11,995 bases of DNA from JAVVUQ01 sp036653075 (GTDB lineage: Bacteria; Bacillota; Clostridia; Christensenellales; CAG-314), in assembly GCA_036653075.1 (NCBI GenBank), contig JAVVUQ010000047.1:1-11995 (forward strand). The letters run 5' to 3'. A program made the position numbers and the translations under genes. The notes below the pieces were generated by a model. It did not search any database. It was not told the DNA's origin and was given only the letters and a program-made list of their open reading frames with translations. Below, in pieces: positions 1-6,669 of the stretch (within the stretch, counting starts at the first letter, position 1; each line of letters opens with the position of its first letter).

Positions 1-221
1 AGGTAAAGATAGGTGGTTCTTGCAGAAAGACGATACTTAATAGCAAGTTCTTGATCACAGAATACCATTCTTTTGTTTTCCTTGTCGTAAGCTAAATAAC
101 AAGCCGATGGGGAAGGATCCAATAAAATACATCTGCCCTTTGTACCGTTTGCAACGTCTGCACGATTTATAGAAAGGGATTTTACTCTTTGTCCTTGATT
201 TAATCTTAAAAAGTTTGCCAT
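1..221 (-). CDS. Unidentified protein, N-terminal 73 residues (cut by window edge)
   Basis: An open frame starts at an ATG (221..219) and runs off the low-coordinate edge with no stop, so only the N-terminus is visible. It begins MANFLRLNQGQRVKSLSINR and continues with a mixed, soluble-looking sequence containing Cys31, Cys41 and Cys55. It shows no signal peptide, no membrane segment and no motif I recognise. An in-frame stop lies 52-54 bases upstream of the ATG, and no other ATG occurs between them. The bases before the ATG are A-rich and lack a Shine-Dalgarno site, unlike most genes in the window. The gene follows the rseC-like gene by 58 bases in the same direction and may be co-transcribed with it. 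The uninterrupted frame and natural composition support a real gene; its function is unknown. Confidence 0.6.
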   Translation of the reverse strand, partial: MANFLRLNQGQRVKSLSINRADVANGTKGRCILLDPSPSACYLAYDKENKRMVFCDQELAIKYRLSARTTYLY

Positions 222-279
222 GATGTTATGTTTTGATTTGTGTTTTGAAATTGTTGTGCTTTTTGCTAATAGTCATTAA

Positions 280-714
280 TCATATATTTTCTTTTGTTTT
301 TTCGTTTTCATTTTTTACTATACCTATTAAAAAGGGAGTATATCTTTTCTTTTTTGTCCAGTAATTGCTTATTAATTTTACTGGAATATAGCCCACTGTC
401 AAACCGCATAAAAAAGCTATAAGCATAACCCATTCTGGCGCTTTTAAAAAGTTTGTAATAGTCAATGCTGCGCCGCCAAATAATAATGGAATAAGGTATG
501 CGGCAGCTGACATTTTTACTATTCCGCCACTTTCCATTTCAATTTCGACTATATCGCCAATTTTTGCTTCTATTGAATTAAGAATTTCCAAATCAATATG
601 AGGTTTATCAGGGCTCATTGCGCACATATTACAATTACCGCAAGCGGATTTTCGTTCAATGCGTACTACTGCAAAATTTTTTATAATTTTTTCAACTTTA
701 CCTTGTTCAATCAT
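280..714 (-). CDS. RseC/MucC-family (SoxR-reducing system) membrane protein
   Basis: A 144-residue protein with the layout of the RseC/MucC family. A short N-terminal region carries a cysteine cluster (Cys25, Cys28, Cys31 in SACGNCNMCAM), followed by a small beta-rich stretch and two hydrophobic helices at about residues 69-90 and 95-115, then a basic, Lys/Glu-rich tail. In proteobacteria members are linked to sigma-E control or to reduction of SoxR alongside Rnf-like electron transport; in Firmicutes the role is poorly defined. The cysteines suggest a redox or metal-binding function at the inner face of the membrane, which is inference. Its ATG overlaps the aspS stop as ATGA, so translation is probably coupled to aspS. 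A GAGGA site lies about 12 bases upstream, inside aspS. No Rnf or SoxR gene is visible here. Confidence 0.8.
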   Translation of the reverse strand: MIEQGKVEKIIKNFAVVRIERKSACGNCNMCAMSPDKPHIDLEILNSIEAKIGDIVEIEMESGGIVKMSAAAYLIPLLFGGAALTITNFLKAPEWVMLIAFLCGLTVGYIPVKLISNYWTKKKRYTPFLIGIVKNENEKTKENI

Positions 715-2522
715 TTTATTGGTTTATCCTCTGCATAATTCCAATTCTTAATGGATAATTCCATAAGTTGTTTATTTTCAACTGCTGTAGGAGCTTCAGT
801 CATCATACAGCTTGCATTTTGAATTTTTGGAAAAGCTATAACATCTCTAATGCTATCTGTTTGGCAAAGTACCATCATCAATCTATCAAAGCCAAACGCT
901 AAGCCTCCGTGAGGGGGAGTGCCATAGTTAAAAGCGTCAACGAAAAAGCCAAAGCGTTCTTTGATATCTTCGTCCGACATTCCGATAGTTTCGAACATCA
1001 ATTTTTGAACTTCTTGATTATATATACGTAAACTACCGCCGCCCATTTCGTCGCCGTTGATAACGAGGTCGTAAGCTTTTGCTCGAACCAATTCAGGATG
1101 TGTTTTCATTAACGGTAAGTCTTCATTTTTAGGACTTGTAAAGGGGTGATGTTTAGCGACAAATCTTTTGTCTTCTTCGCTATATTCAAGTAGCGGAAAG
1201 TCAGTAACCCAAGTTATTGCGTACGTATCTTTTTTAATTAAATCAAATCTTTTTGCTAATTCGCATCTTAATGCGCCCAAAGCAATCAATGCGTTTTCTT
1301 TAACCTTGTCCGATACTGAAAAAAGCATATCGCCTGATTTAAGTTGTGTTTTATCCAAAATTTTCTGTAATGTTTCGGGCGTTATTTTGCTGCTATAACT
1401 GCTGCGTAACACTCCGTTTTCGCCCATTCCGAGCCACATTAAGCCTTTAACTTTATACGTTTTTACAAATTGCGCATAAGCGTCCAAATCTTTTCTGCCA
1501 ATAGTTTCGCCGCCTTCAACTTTAATTGATTGAACGCTTCCGCCTTCGTCGATATTGCTATCAAAGGGAGCAAATCCACTGCCAACACATTCATTTGTCA
1601 TATCGAATATTTCCATTCCAAATCGCAAATCTGGTTTGTCGCTACCATATTTTTCCATTGCAGTTGAATATAACATTCTATTAAAGGGGTGAGGTAAATC
1701 TATACCTTTTATACTTTTAAAAAGCTTTAAAATAAGCCCTTCTGTCATCTGCATAACATCTTCTTCGCTATCTACAAAGCTCATTTCCAAGTCTACCTGC
1801 GTAAATTCAGGTTGCCGATTAGCTCGTAAATCCTCATCTCTAAAACATTTTGCCATTTGATAATATCTGTCAAATCCGCCAATCATAAGTAATTGTTTGT
1901 ATAATTGCGGCGACTGAGGCAATGCGTAGTATTCACCTATGTGTATACGGCTTGGAACCAAATAATCTCTTGCGCCCTCTGGCGTTGATTTTCCTAAAAA
2001 TGGCGTTTCAATCTCTAAAAAACCATTTTCATCTAAATATTCCCGTATGCAATGCGCCGCTTTTGAGCGCATTAATAAATTGCGTTGCATCTGCTCACGC
2101 CTTAAATCTAAATATCGATATTTAAGCCGCAACATTTCGCCCGCTGTTGTGTCGCCCACAACAAAAGGCGGAGTTTCCGATTCGGATAAAATACGTAATT
2201 CCGTTGCAACAACTTCCACTTCGCCCGTTTTCATATTAGGATTAATGTTGTCGCCCAACCTTTTTCTAACTTTACCTTTTATTGCAAGTACGTACTCCAT
2301 TTTAATAGAGGACGCTTTTTCAAACAAAGCTTTATCTGTTAGATTAATATCAAAAACCACTTGCACTACGCCAGTGCGGTCCCGAAGTTGAACAAATATC
2401 AAACCGCCCAAATCTCTGCCACGATTTGCCCAACCCATAATTGTTACATCTTTACCAATAGCGTCGCTTGTTAATTCGCCACACATATCGGTACGCTTTA
2501 ACCCAGTTAAAAACTCTACCAT
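711..2522 (-). CDS. aspS: Aspartyl-tRNA synthetase (bacterial type)
   Basis: Class II synthetase that charges tRNA-Asp with aspartate in the cytosol. The 603-residue length fits the bacterial type with an inserted GAD domain. An N-terminal OB-fold anticodon-binding domain spans about residues 20-105 (WANRGRDLGGLIF). The catalytic core shows ETPFLGKSTPEGARDYLVPS, QSPQLYKQLL, motif 2 FRDEDLRANRQPEFTQ (about 227-242), and motif 3 GLAFGFDRLMM near 540. Leu in RDLGG, where non-discriminating enzymes usually carry His, suggests a tRNA-Asp-specific enzyme (inference). Motif 2 has Asn where the family nearly always has Asp (RADRQPEF). I chose the ATG at 2522 because GGAG lies 9 bases upstream; the in-frame TTG at 2537 overlaps that site. 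The gene follows the small ORF after frr by about 170 bases and overlaps the rseC-like gene downstream by 4 bases. Confidence 0.97.
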   Translation of the reverse strand: MVEFLTGLKRTDMCGELTSDAIGKDVTIMGWANRGRDLGGLIFVQLRDRTGVVQVVFDINLTDKALFEKASSIKMEYVLAIKGKVRKRLGDNINPNMKTGEVEVVATELRILSESETPPFVVGDTTAGEMLRLKYRYLDLRREQMQRNLLMRSKAAHCIREYLDENGFLEIETPFLGKSTPEGARDYLVPSRIHIGEYYALPQSPQLYKQLLMIGGFDRYYQMAKCFRDEDLRANRQPEFTQVDLEMSFVDSEEDVMQMTEGLILKLFKSIKGIDLPHPFNRMLYSTAMEKYGSDKPDLRFGMEIFDMTNECVGSGFAPFDSNIDEGGSVQSIKVEGGETIGRKDLDAYAQFVKTYKVKGLMWLGMGENGVLRSSYSSKITPETLQKILDKTQLKSGDMLFSVSDKVKENALIALGALRCELAKRFDLIKKDTYAITWVTDFPLLEYSEEDKRFVAKHHPFTSPKNEDLPLMKTHPELVRAKAYDLVINGDEMGGGSLRIYNQEVQKLMFETIGMSDEDIKERFGFFVDAFNYGTPPHGGLAFGFDRLMMVLCQTDSIRDVIAFPKIQNASCMMTEAPTAVENKQLMELSIKNWNYAEDKPIK

Positions 2523-2578
2523 ATATTCATTCTCCAACGTCCAAATTCAATAATTTTATGTTATAAACATTTTTCAAT

Positions 2579-2607
2579 ACTATATACTAAAAATATAAGT
2601 AATTCAA
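2579..2607 (-). promoter_or_regulatory. Candidate sigma-A promoter for aspS
   Basis: On the minus strand, TTGAAT (2607..2602) and TATAGT (2584..2579) are separated by 17 bases. This would start the mRNA near 2572, about 50 bases before the aspS ATG. Such a short leader leaves no room for a T-box. The -35 match is only partial and the region is very AT-rich, so this is tentative. Confidence 0.4.
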
Positions 2608-2692
2608 ATGTTCTATTCTCAACAAAATAATGCGACAATAATTTTCAATTTCATTTGCCAATATTCAACGTTATTTAATATCATAAATTACA

Positions 2693-2878
2693 CTATACGT
2701 TTAATAAAAAACCGCAACACATAACAACGGCGTGATTGCCACTAATTTTTACATTAACGACCAAACAGCTGTCACTATTTAATTCACTGTGTTTATCTTT
2801 TATTATTGTCACTATTAAACCTTGCGATTCAAGCGTTTTTACTGTATCGTTTAAATCATCGCCAATAAAATTATACAC
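2693..2878 (-). CDS. Small PASTA-like protein of unknown function
   Basis: A 61-residue ORF beginning at GTG (2878..2876), inside the last codons of frr, so the two overlap by 8 bases. AAGGA lies 8 bases before the GTG, a good ribosome binding site that supports translation from there, probably coupled to frr termination. The protein reads as one small alpha/beta domain: an amphipathic helix (DDLNDTVKTLESQGL), a strand (IVTIIKD), a Ser/Asp-rich turn, and two hydrophobic strands (CLVVNVKI and HAVVMCCGFLLNV). The pattern G-x-x-L-x-x-(A/V)-x-x-L-x-x-x-G-L-x-V resembles a single PASTA domain, but there is no signal peptide or membrane anchor. I do not recognise a named family, so the PASTA resemblance is pattern-level only. 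It could be a ribosome-related accessory factor or a degenerate fragment. Confidence 0.6.
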   Translation of the reverse strand: MYNFIGDDLNDTVKTLESQGLIVTIIKDKHSELNSDSCLVVNVKISGNHAVVMCCGFLLNV

Positions 2879-3446
2879 TCATTATATCCTTTTCTTTTTC
2901 TTTTGATAATTTATCGGTAATCTCTATGTTCTTATTTGTAACTTTATCCACTTCTTTTTCGTAATCAGCAATTAAATCTTCGCTAAGCGCCTTGTCGGTT
3001 TTTAGTTTCTTAAGCTTTTCCATTGATTCTCTGCGCTCATTTCTAATAACAACTTTCGTGTCTTCACACATTTTTTTCGCTTGCTTAACAAGATCCTTTC
3101 TACGTTCTTCCGTAACTTCTGGAAACGCTAATCTAATTATCGTTCCATCATTAACTGGATTTATACCTATATTTGCCGCCAATATTGCCTTCTCTGTCGC
3201 TTTTAACGCTGATTTATCCCATAAACTCAACACTAATGTTCTTGGATCTGGACTACTTATATTACACATATTGACAAGCAATGTTGGCGTACCCCAATAA
3301 TCAACCATTATCCTATCTAAAATACGAGAATTTGCGCGCCCAACACGCATTATTGAAAATTCACTTTTCATAAACTCTATCGCTTTGTCGCAACCTTCCG
3401 TAAGCTTATCAAACATTGCCTGTATTTGTTCATTTTCGTATACCAT
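2871..3446 (-). CDS. frr: Ribosome recycling factor
   Basis: RRF works with EF-G to split post-termination ribosomes in the cytosol. At 191 residues it is close to the usual 185. The two-domain layout is clear: N-terminal helix of domain I (MFDKLTEGCDKAIEFMKSEF), the RVGRANSRILDRIMVDYWGT segment leading into the beta domain II (about 30-105), then the long C-terminal helices with PEVTEERRKDLVKQAKK and the conserved RNERRES stretch. The start is the ATG at 3446, preceded by a strong GGAGG 7 bases upstream. The C-terminus is a few residues longer than common (EKDIMSV) and overlaps the following small ORF. A good promoter lies in the 304-base gap after pyrH, so frr can probably be expressed independently of rpsB-tsf-pyrH. 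Confidence 0.97.
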   Translation of the reverse strand: MVYENEQIQAMFDKLTEGCDKAIEFMKSEFSIMRVGRANSRILDRIMVDYWGTPTLLVNMCNISSPDPRTLVLSLWDKSALKATEKAILAANIGINPVNDGTIIRLAFPEVTEERRKDLVKQAKKMCEDTKVVIRNERRESMEKLKKLKTDKALSEDLIADYEKEVDKVTNKNIEITDKLSKEKEKDIMSV

Positions 3447-3539
3447 AAGTACACCTCCATATTTTAATAATCAAATTTTATATTTTTATAACGGAATTAT
3501 GAATAAAGTCAAATTTCAAAAGATTTTCCGTATACATAT

Positions 3540-3568
3540 ATAATACTAAATTTTTCAAATTTTTTCAA
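3540..3568 (-). promoter_or_regulatory. Sigma-A promoter for frr
   Basis: On the minus strand, TTGAAA (3568..3563) and TATTAT (3545..3540) are spaced by exactly 17 bases. Transcription would begin near 3533, giving a leader of roughly 87 bases before the frr ATG. The match is good but the background is AT-rich. Confidence 0.6.
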
Positions 3569-3641
3569 GCGTTTTGAGCAGTATTTCTGCATTAAGCCAA
3601 ATACAATTATAAATTTTATTTATTTAACATAACCATTCAGC

Positions 3642-3694
3642 AATTAAACTTAAATAAGTATAACTTTTTTATAATTAAACTTAAATAAGCATAA
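3642..3694. repeat. Two 22-bp direct repeats in pyrH-frr gap
   Basis: The segments at 3642-3663 and 3673-3694 are identical except for one base (AATTAAACTTAAATAAG then T or C then ATAA). Their spacing of 31 bases is close to three helical turns. They lie about 75 bases upstream of the frr -35 box. The function is unknown; they could be a binding site pair or simple duplication. Confidence 0.75.
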
Positions 3695-3750
3695 TCATTT
3701 GATTACGCAAATAAAAATATCTCTACGAGTGAATATAAATTTATTAATAT

Positions 3751-4452
3751 TTAATTTATAACTGTTCCAATTTTGACGCCTTGTACAGCTTTCATAATGC
3801 AATTTTCCTCTTTCATTGCAAACGCTAAGATAGGAATTTTATGTTCCATACACATCGTAATTGCGGTTGTATCCATAGCCTTAAGTCCATTTTTGATAAC
3901 GTCCATATAACTAATTTCGTCATATTTTTTTGCATTCGGGTTAGTTTTGGGGTCGCTGTCGTAAATACCATCCACATTTTTTGCTAAAAGTAAAATATCT
4001 GCGTGAATTTCAGCAGCTCTTAACGCAGCTCCCGTATCAGTAGAGAAGTAAGGATTACCTGTTCCACAAGCAAAAATAACAATCCTTCCCTTTTCCAAAT
4101 GACGTAAAGCTTTTCTTAAAATGTACGGTTCGGCTACTCGTGTAATGGTTAAAGCTGTTTGAACACGTGTTTCAACGTCAATTCTTTCAAGTGCGTCTTG
4201 TAACGCTAAAGCATTTATAACGGTTGCAAGCATTCCCATATGGTCGGCTGTGGTTTGGTCCATTCCAATCGCTTGTCTGCCACGCCAAAAATTACCTCCG
4301 CCTATAACAACACCAATTTCAACTCCACATTCTTTTACGGCTTTTAATTGCTTTGCCAATGAATCTAATGTTTCGTTGTTGATGCCTACGCCATTTTCTC
4401 CTGCAAGCGCTTCCCCGCTAATTTTTAATATAATTCTTTTATATTTTAGCAT
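3751..4452 (-). CDS. pyrH: UMP kinase
   Basis: Bacterial UMP kinase of the amino-acid-kinase fold. It phosphorylates UMP to UDP with ATP in pyrimidine nucleotide synthesis, and is typically hexameric and regulated by GTP and UTP. Its 233 residues are about the usual length. Visible motifs are the N-terminal phosphate loop KISGEALAG (10-18), VVIGGGNFWRG (about 48-58), DHMGMLATVINALALQDAL (70-88) in the UMP-binding region, GTGNPYFSTDTGAALRAAEI (130-149), and LLAKNVDGIYDSDPK (155-169) for ATP. The ATG at 4452 is preceded by AAGGAG 6 bases upstream. It sits third in the rpsB-tsf-pyrH-frr order. A perfect TATAAT lies at 4487..4482 about 30 bases before the ATG, but no good -35 accompanies it, so an internal promoter is only possible. 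Confidence 0.98.
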   Translation of the reverse strand: MLKYKRIILKISGEALAGENGVGINNETLDSLAKQLKAVKECGVEIGVVIGGGNFWRGRQAIGMDQTTADHMGMLATVINALALQDALERIDVETRVQTALTITRVAEPYILRKALRHLEKGRIVIFACGTGNPYFSTDTGAALRAAEIHADILLLAKNVDGIYDSDPKTNPNAKKYDEISYMDVIKNGLKAMDTTAITMCMEHKIPILAFAMKEENCIMKAVQGVKIGTVIN

Positions 4453-4536
4453 TTTGTCTCCTTATGCGATTTGATTTATGTATTATAATTTGAAAAATAT
4501 ATTCGATAAGTATTAAAATCCTATGTATACGTCAAA

Positions 4537-4559
4537 GGGAACATTGCGTGAATGTTCCC
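4537..4559 (-). terminator. Hairpin after tsf, weak terminator or attenuator
   Basis: A perfect 9-bp stem GGGAACATT/AATGTTCCC with a 5-base loop lies 48 bases past the tsf stop. The minus-strand tail is only TTT followed by GACG, so it lacks the long U-tract of a strong intrinsic terminator. It may partly terminate, or act as an RNA-processing or stabilising end that lets some transcription reach pyrH. Confidence 0.55.
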
Positions 4560-4606
4560 CTGCAATTTTAATGTTATTTGTAAATTCTTGCGTAAAAGGA
4601 TAAATA

Positions 4607-5266
4607 TTATATTTTACTCATTTGCGCAATTTCTTCAGCAAAATTTTCTTGTCTTTTTTCTAAACCTTCGCCCATTTCATAACGTGCAAAACGTCTAACT
4701 GAAATCTTCTCGCCAATAGCGGCAATAGTTTCATTAATGAGTTGTTGAACAGTTTTGCTATCATCTTTAATAAATAGTTGTTCAAGTAAACAAACTTCTT
4801 TATAATACTTGTTGATTCTACCTTCAACCATTTTTTCAATAACTGCTTGTGGCTTTGGTTTAGCTTCGTTCATTGCTTGAGCCAATATAATCTCTTTTTC
4901 TGACTCAATTTTTTTCGGATCAACTTGGTCAATACTAATTACTTCTGGTTTAGCGGCTGCAATTTGCATAGCTAAATCGTGTACTAACTCTCTAAATCTA
5001 TCGCTACGAGCAACAAAATCGGTTTCGCAGTTTACTTCAATCATAACGCCAATTTTTCCGCCCATATGAATATAACTATCTACAATTCCTTCAGCGGCAA
5101 TTCTTCCCGCTTTTTTAGCAGCAGACGCCATACCTTTTTCTCTCAAATACTTAATAGCTTCTTCAAAATCACCGTTAGTTTCTACTAACGCTTTTTTGCA
5201 ATCCATCATTCCCACGCCCGTTGATTCACGCAATTTCATTACGTCTGCGCTTGTAAAATTTGCCAT
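4607..5266 (-). CDS. tsf: Elongation factor Ts (short form)
   Basis: Guanine nucleotide exchange factor for EF-Tu. The N-terminal UBA-like domain (about 1-50) has VMKLRESTGVGMMDCKKALV, and the core carries the signature CETDFVARSDRF (about 79-90), whose Thr-Asp-Phe contacts the EF-Tu nucleotide site. At 219 residues it is the short form, ending in RFARYEMGEGLEKRQENFAE, as in Thermus-, Thermotoga- and some Clostridia-type proteins, rather than the roughly 290-residue form of Bacillus and E. coli. The ATG at 5266 has AAGGAG upstream. It follows rpsB after a 106-base gap that has only weak potential hairpins, and is presumably co-transcribed with it. Confidence 0.97.
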   Translation of the reverse strand: MANFTSADVMKLRESTGVGMMDCKKALVETNGDFEEAIKYLREKGMASAAKKAGRIAAEGIVDSYIHMGGKIGVMIEVNCETDFVARSDRFRELVHDLAMQIAAAKPEVISIDQVDPKKIESEKEIILAQAMNEAKPKPQAVIEKMVEGRINKYYKEVCLLEQLFIKDDSKTVQQLINETIAAIGEKISVRRFARYEMGEGLEKRQENFAEEIAQMSKI

Positions 5267-5372
5267 AATCTTACTCTCCTTATTAAACTTCGAACGCTTT
5301 GCGCCCGATAGCTATATTTATTGCCGAACAGCTTTTACGTACGGCTATATCTATATTCTTACTTAATTTAAA

Positions 5373-6260
5373 TTATTCAGCTTTTTCTTCTTTAATAGCT
5401 GCATCTTTAGTAACTTTTTCAACTTTAGCGACTACTATTTCTTCTTTAGCAACTTCAGTTTTAACATTCTTTTGTTCTTTGCCTGTCGCTAATTTTAATG
5501 CTTCAGCTTTTGCTGCTTCCGCTTTTGCTGCTTCCGCTTCTGCTTCAGCGATAACATTATCGCCAATTGTTAAAATAACGCCTTCTTTAGCTTCTATTAC
5601 AGCGTTAGCGATGATAGCTGCCATAATTTTTACAGCGCCGATAGCATCGTCATTACCAGGAATTACGCAATCTACTTCGTCTGGGTCGCAGTTTGTATCT
5701 ACAATAGCTACTATTGGAATACCAAGTAATCTTGCTTCGTGCACAGCAATAGCTTCTTTTTTCGGGTCAACTATAAACATACAGCCAGGTAATCCCTTCA
5801 TATCTTTAATGCCGCCTAAGTTAGCTTGCAATTTATCACGTTCAGCTTTTAACCCAGCAACTTCTTTTTTGGGAAGAAGTTCAAATTCACCCATTTTATC
5901 CATAAGATTAATCTTATTCAAACGCTCAATACGTGTTTTAATTGTCTTTAAGTTTGTAAGCGTGCCGCCCAACCAACGATTGTTGATAAAATACATACCG
6001 CATCTTTCAGCTTCGCTTTGAATTGCTGCTTGCGCTTGTTTTTTTGTGCCTACAAAAAGTATGGATTTTCCTGCAGCTGCGATATCTCGTACAAAATTGT
6101 ACGCAACTTCTGCAAGTTGCACGGTTTGTTGTAAGTCGATGATGTGTATATCATTTCTTGCTTGATAGATATACTGTTTCATCTTAGGATTCCATCTACG
6201 AGTTTGATGTCCAAAGTGAACACCAGCCTCAAGAAGTTGTTTCATTGAAACTACTGACAT
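5373..6260 (-). CDS. rpsB: Small ribosomal subunit protein S2 (uS2)
   Basis: S2 joins the 30S subunit late in assembly and is needed for S1 or mRNA docking. The body matches the family: MKQLLEAGVHFGHQTRRWNP at the N-terminus, FVGTKKQAQ, NNRWLGGTLTN, LPGCMFIVDPKKEAIAVHEA, and VDTNCDPDEVDCVIPGNDDA. At 295 residues it is longer than the common 230-260. From about residue 233 it carries an Ala/Glu/Lys-rich tail with near-repeats of EAAKA, probably an extended or helical, disordered extension. The ATG at 6260 has AAGGAG 11 bases upstream, and a second, stronger AAGGAGG (6300..6294) lies further up. Transcription starts from an extended -10 promoter about 165 bases upstream, leaving a structured leader where S2 autoregulation is plausible. 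Confidence 0.98.
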   Translation of the reverse strand: MSVVSMKQLLEAGVHFGHQTRRWNPKMKQYIYQARNDIHIIDLQQTVQLAEVAYNFVRDIAAAGKSILFVGTKKQAQAAIQSEAERCGMYFINNRWLGGTLTNLKTIKTRIERLNKINLMDKMGEFELLPKKEVAGLKAERDKLQANLGGIKDMKGLPGCMFIVDPKKEAIAVHEARLLGIPIVAIVDTNCDPDEVDCVIPGNDDAIGAVKIMAAIIANAVIEAKEGVILTIGDNVIAEAEAEAAKAEAAKAEALKLATGKEQKNVKTEVAKEEIVVAKVEKVTKDAAIKEEKAE

Positions 6261-6424
6261 AATATTAAATTCTCCTTGTATTGTTTTTTTATTCCTCCTT
6301 GCGATATCGTTTCCGACTTTTACCTAAAATACTTACAAAAAATGCGCATTAACTATTTTTAGCATATTATTTGTATAACTTTATAGGCACAACCATCGAA
6401 TCATCTGCAAGTGCGTAATAAACC
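6261..6424 (-). promoter_or_regulatory. rpsB leader RNA with 5' hairpin and two ribosome binding sites
   Basis: The predicted transcript begins near 6424 and immediately folds. UUUAU (6422..6418) can pair with AUAAA (6384..6380), and GCAC (6414..6411) pairs with GUGC (6390..6387), enclosing a 20-base loop. Closer to the gene are a self-complementary CGATATCG, an AAGGAGG at 6300..6294 with no start codon after it, and AAGGAG at 6277..6272 that serves rpsB. Ribosomal protein operons are often autoregulated through such leaders; for this one it is inference. Confidence 0.45.
6294..6300 (-). promoter_or_regulatory. Orphan Shine-Dalgarno AAGGAGG in rpsB leader
   Basis: This is the strongest anti-SD match in the leader, yet no ATG, GTG or TTG follows within usable distance. 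The functional site for rpsB is AAGGAG at 6277..6272. It could be a ribosome standby site or part of the regulatory fold. Confidence 0.5.
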
Positions 6425-6430
6425 TTTAAA

Positions 6431-6459
6431 AGTATACCACATTTACTTAACTTTGACAA
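6431..6459 (-). promoter_or_regulatory. Extended -10 promoter of the rpsB operon
   Basis: On the minus strand, TTGTCA (6459..6454) is followed after 17 bases by TATACT (6436..6431), with TG one base before the -10 (TGGTATACT). This is a strong sigma-A pattern, fitting high expression of rpsB-tsf. The predicted start is near 6424. Confidence 0.8.
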
Positions 6460-6563
6460 CCATTTATTATAAATTTTTAAAGCATTTTTTAATATTTCTA
6501 AATTTAAAAGGTAAAAACAAAGACAAAATTTAAATATTTTATAAATCGTACGTGCAAAAACTA

Positions 6564-6581
6564 AATTTTATTAATAAAATT
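6564..6581 (-). terminator. AT-only palindrome after AEC permease, possible weak terminator
   Basis: A perfect 18-base palindrome (AATTTTATT/AATAAAATT) lies about 90 bases past the permease stop. On the minus strand TTTTT follows three bases later. With no GC pairs the hairpin is weak, and it may be chance in AT-rich DNA. Confidence 0.25.
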
Positions 6582-6669
6582 AAAGCGGTTTTTTACTATA
6601 TATAAATACTGATTTAATAACGCCAAATATTACTTCAATTAAATTTACCCTTTAATTGATAAAAAATTA

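Larger units (their letters stand above)
3447..3750. other. Gap between pyrH and frr (304 bases)
   Basis: No gene is visible on either strand. The gap holds the frr promoter (3540-3568), a pair of 22-bp direct repeats (3642-3694), and a small palindrome TAATCATTTGATTA at 3692-3705. No convincing intrinsic terminator for pyrH is seen. Confidence 0.7.
6261..6669. other. Gap between AEC permease and rpsB (409 bases)
   Basis: No gene is visible. From high to low coordinates it holds an AT-only palindrome (6564-6581), about 100 bases of featureless AT-rich DNA, the rpsB promoter (6431-6459), and a leader of about 164 bases with a 5' hairpin and two Shine-Dalgarno sites. Confidence 0.75.

Noticed and set aside
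226..276. A 16-residue ORF between the rseC-like gene and the edge gene
   Set aside because: It has no ribosome binding site, low-complexity Lys/Asn/Thr composition, and nothing to distinguish it from chance.
2523..2692. T-box leader for aspS
   Set aside because: The region is only about 170 bases, AT-rich, and shows neither the T-box sequence nor a terminator/antiterminator pair.
5299..6021. A 240-residue plus-strand open frame
   Set aside because: It lies antisense to rpsB. Its Ala/Ser-rich composition is explained by the opposite strand of the S2 coding sequence, and the minus-strand S2 assignment is unambiguous.
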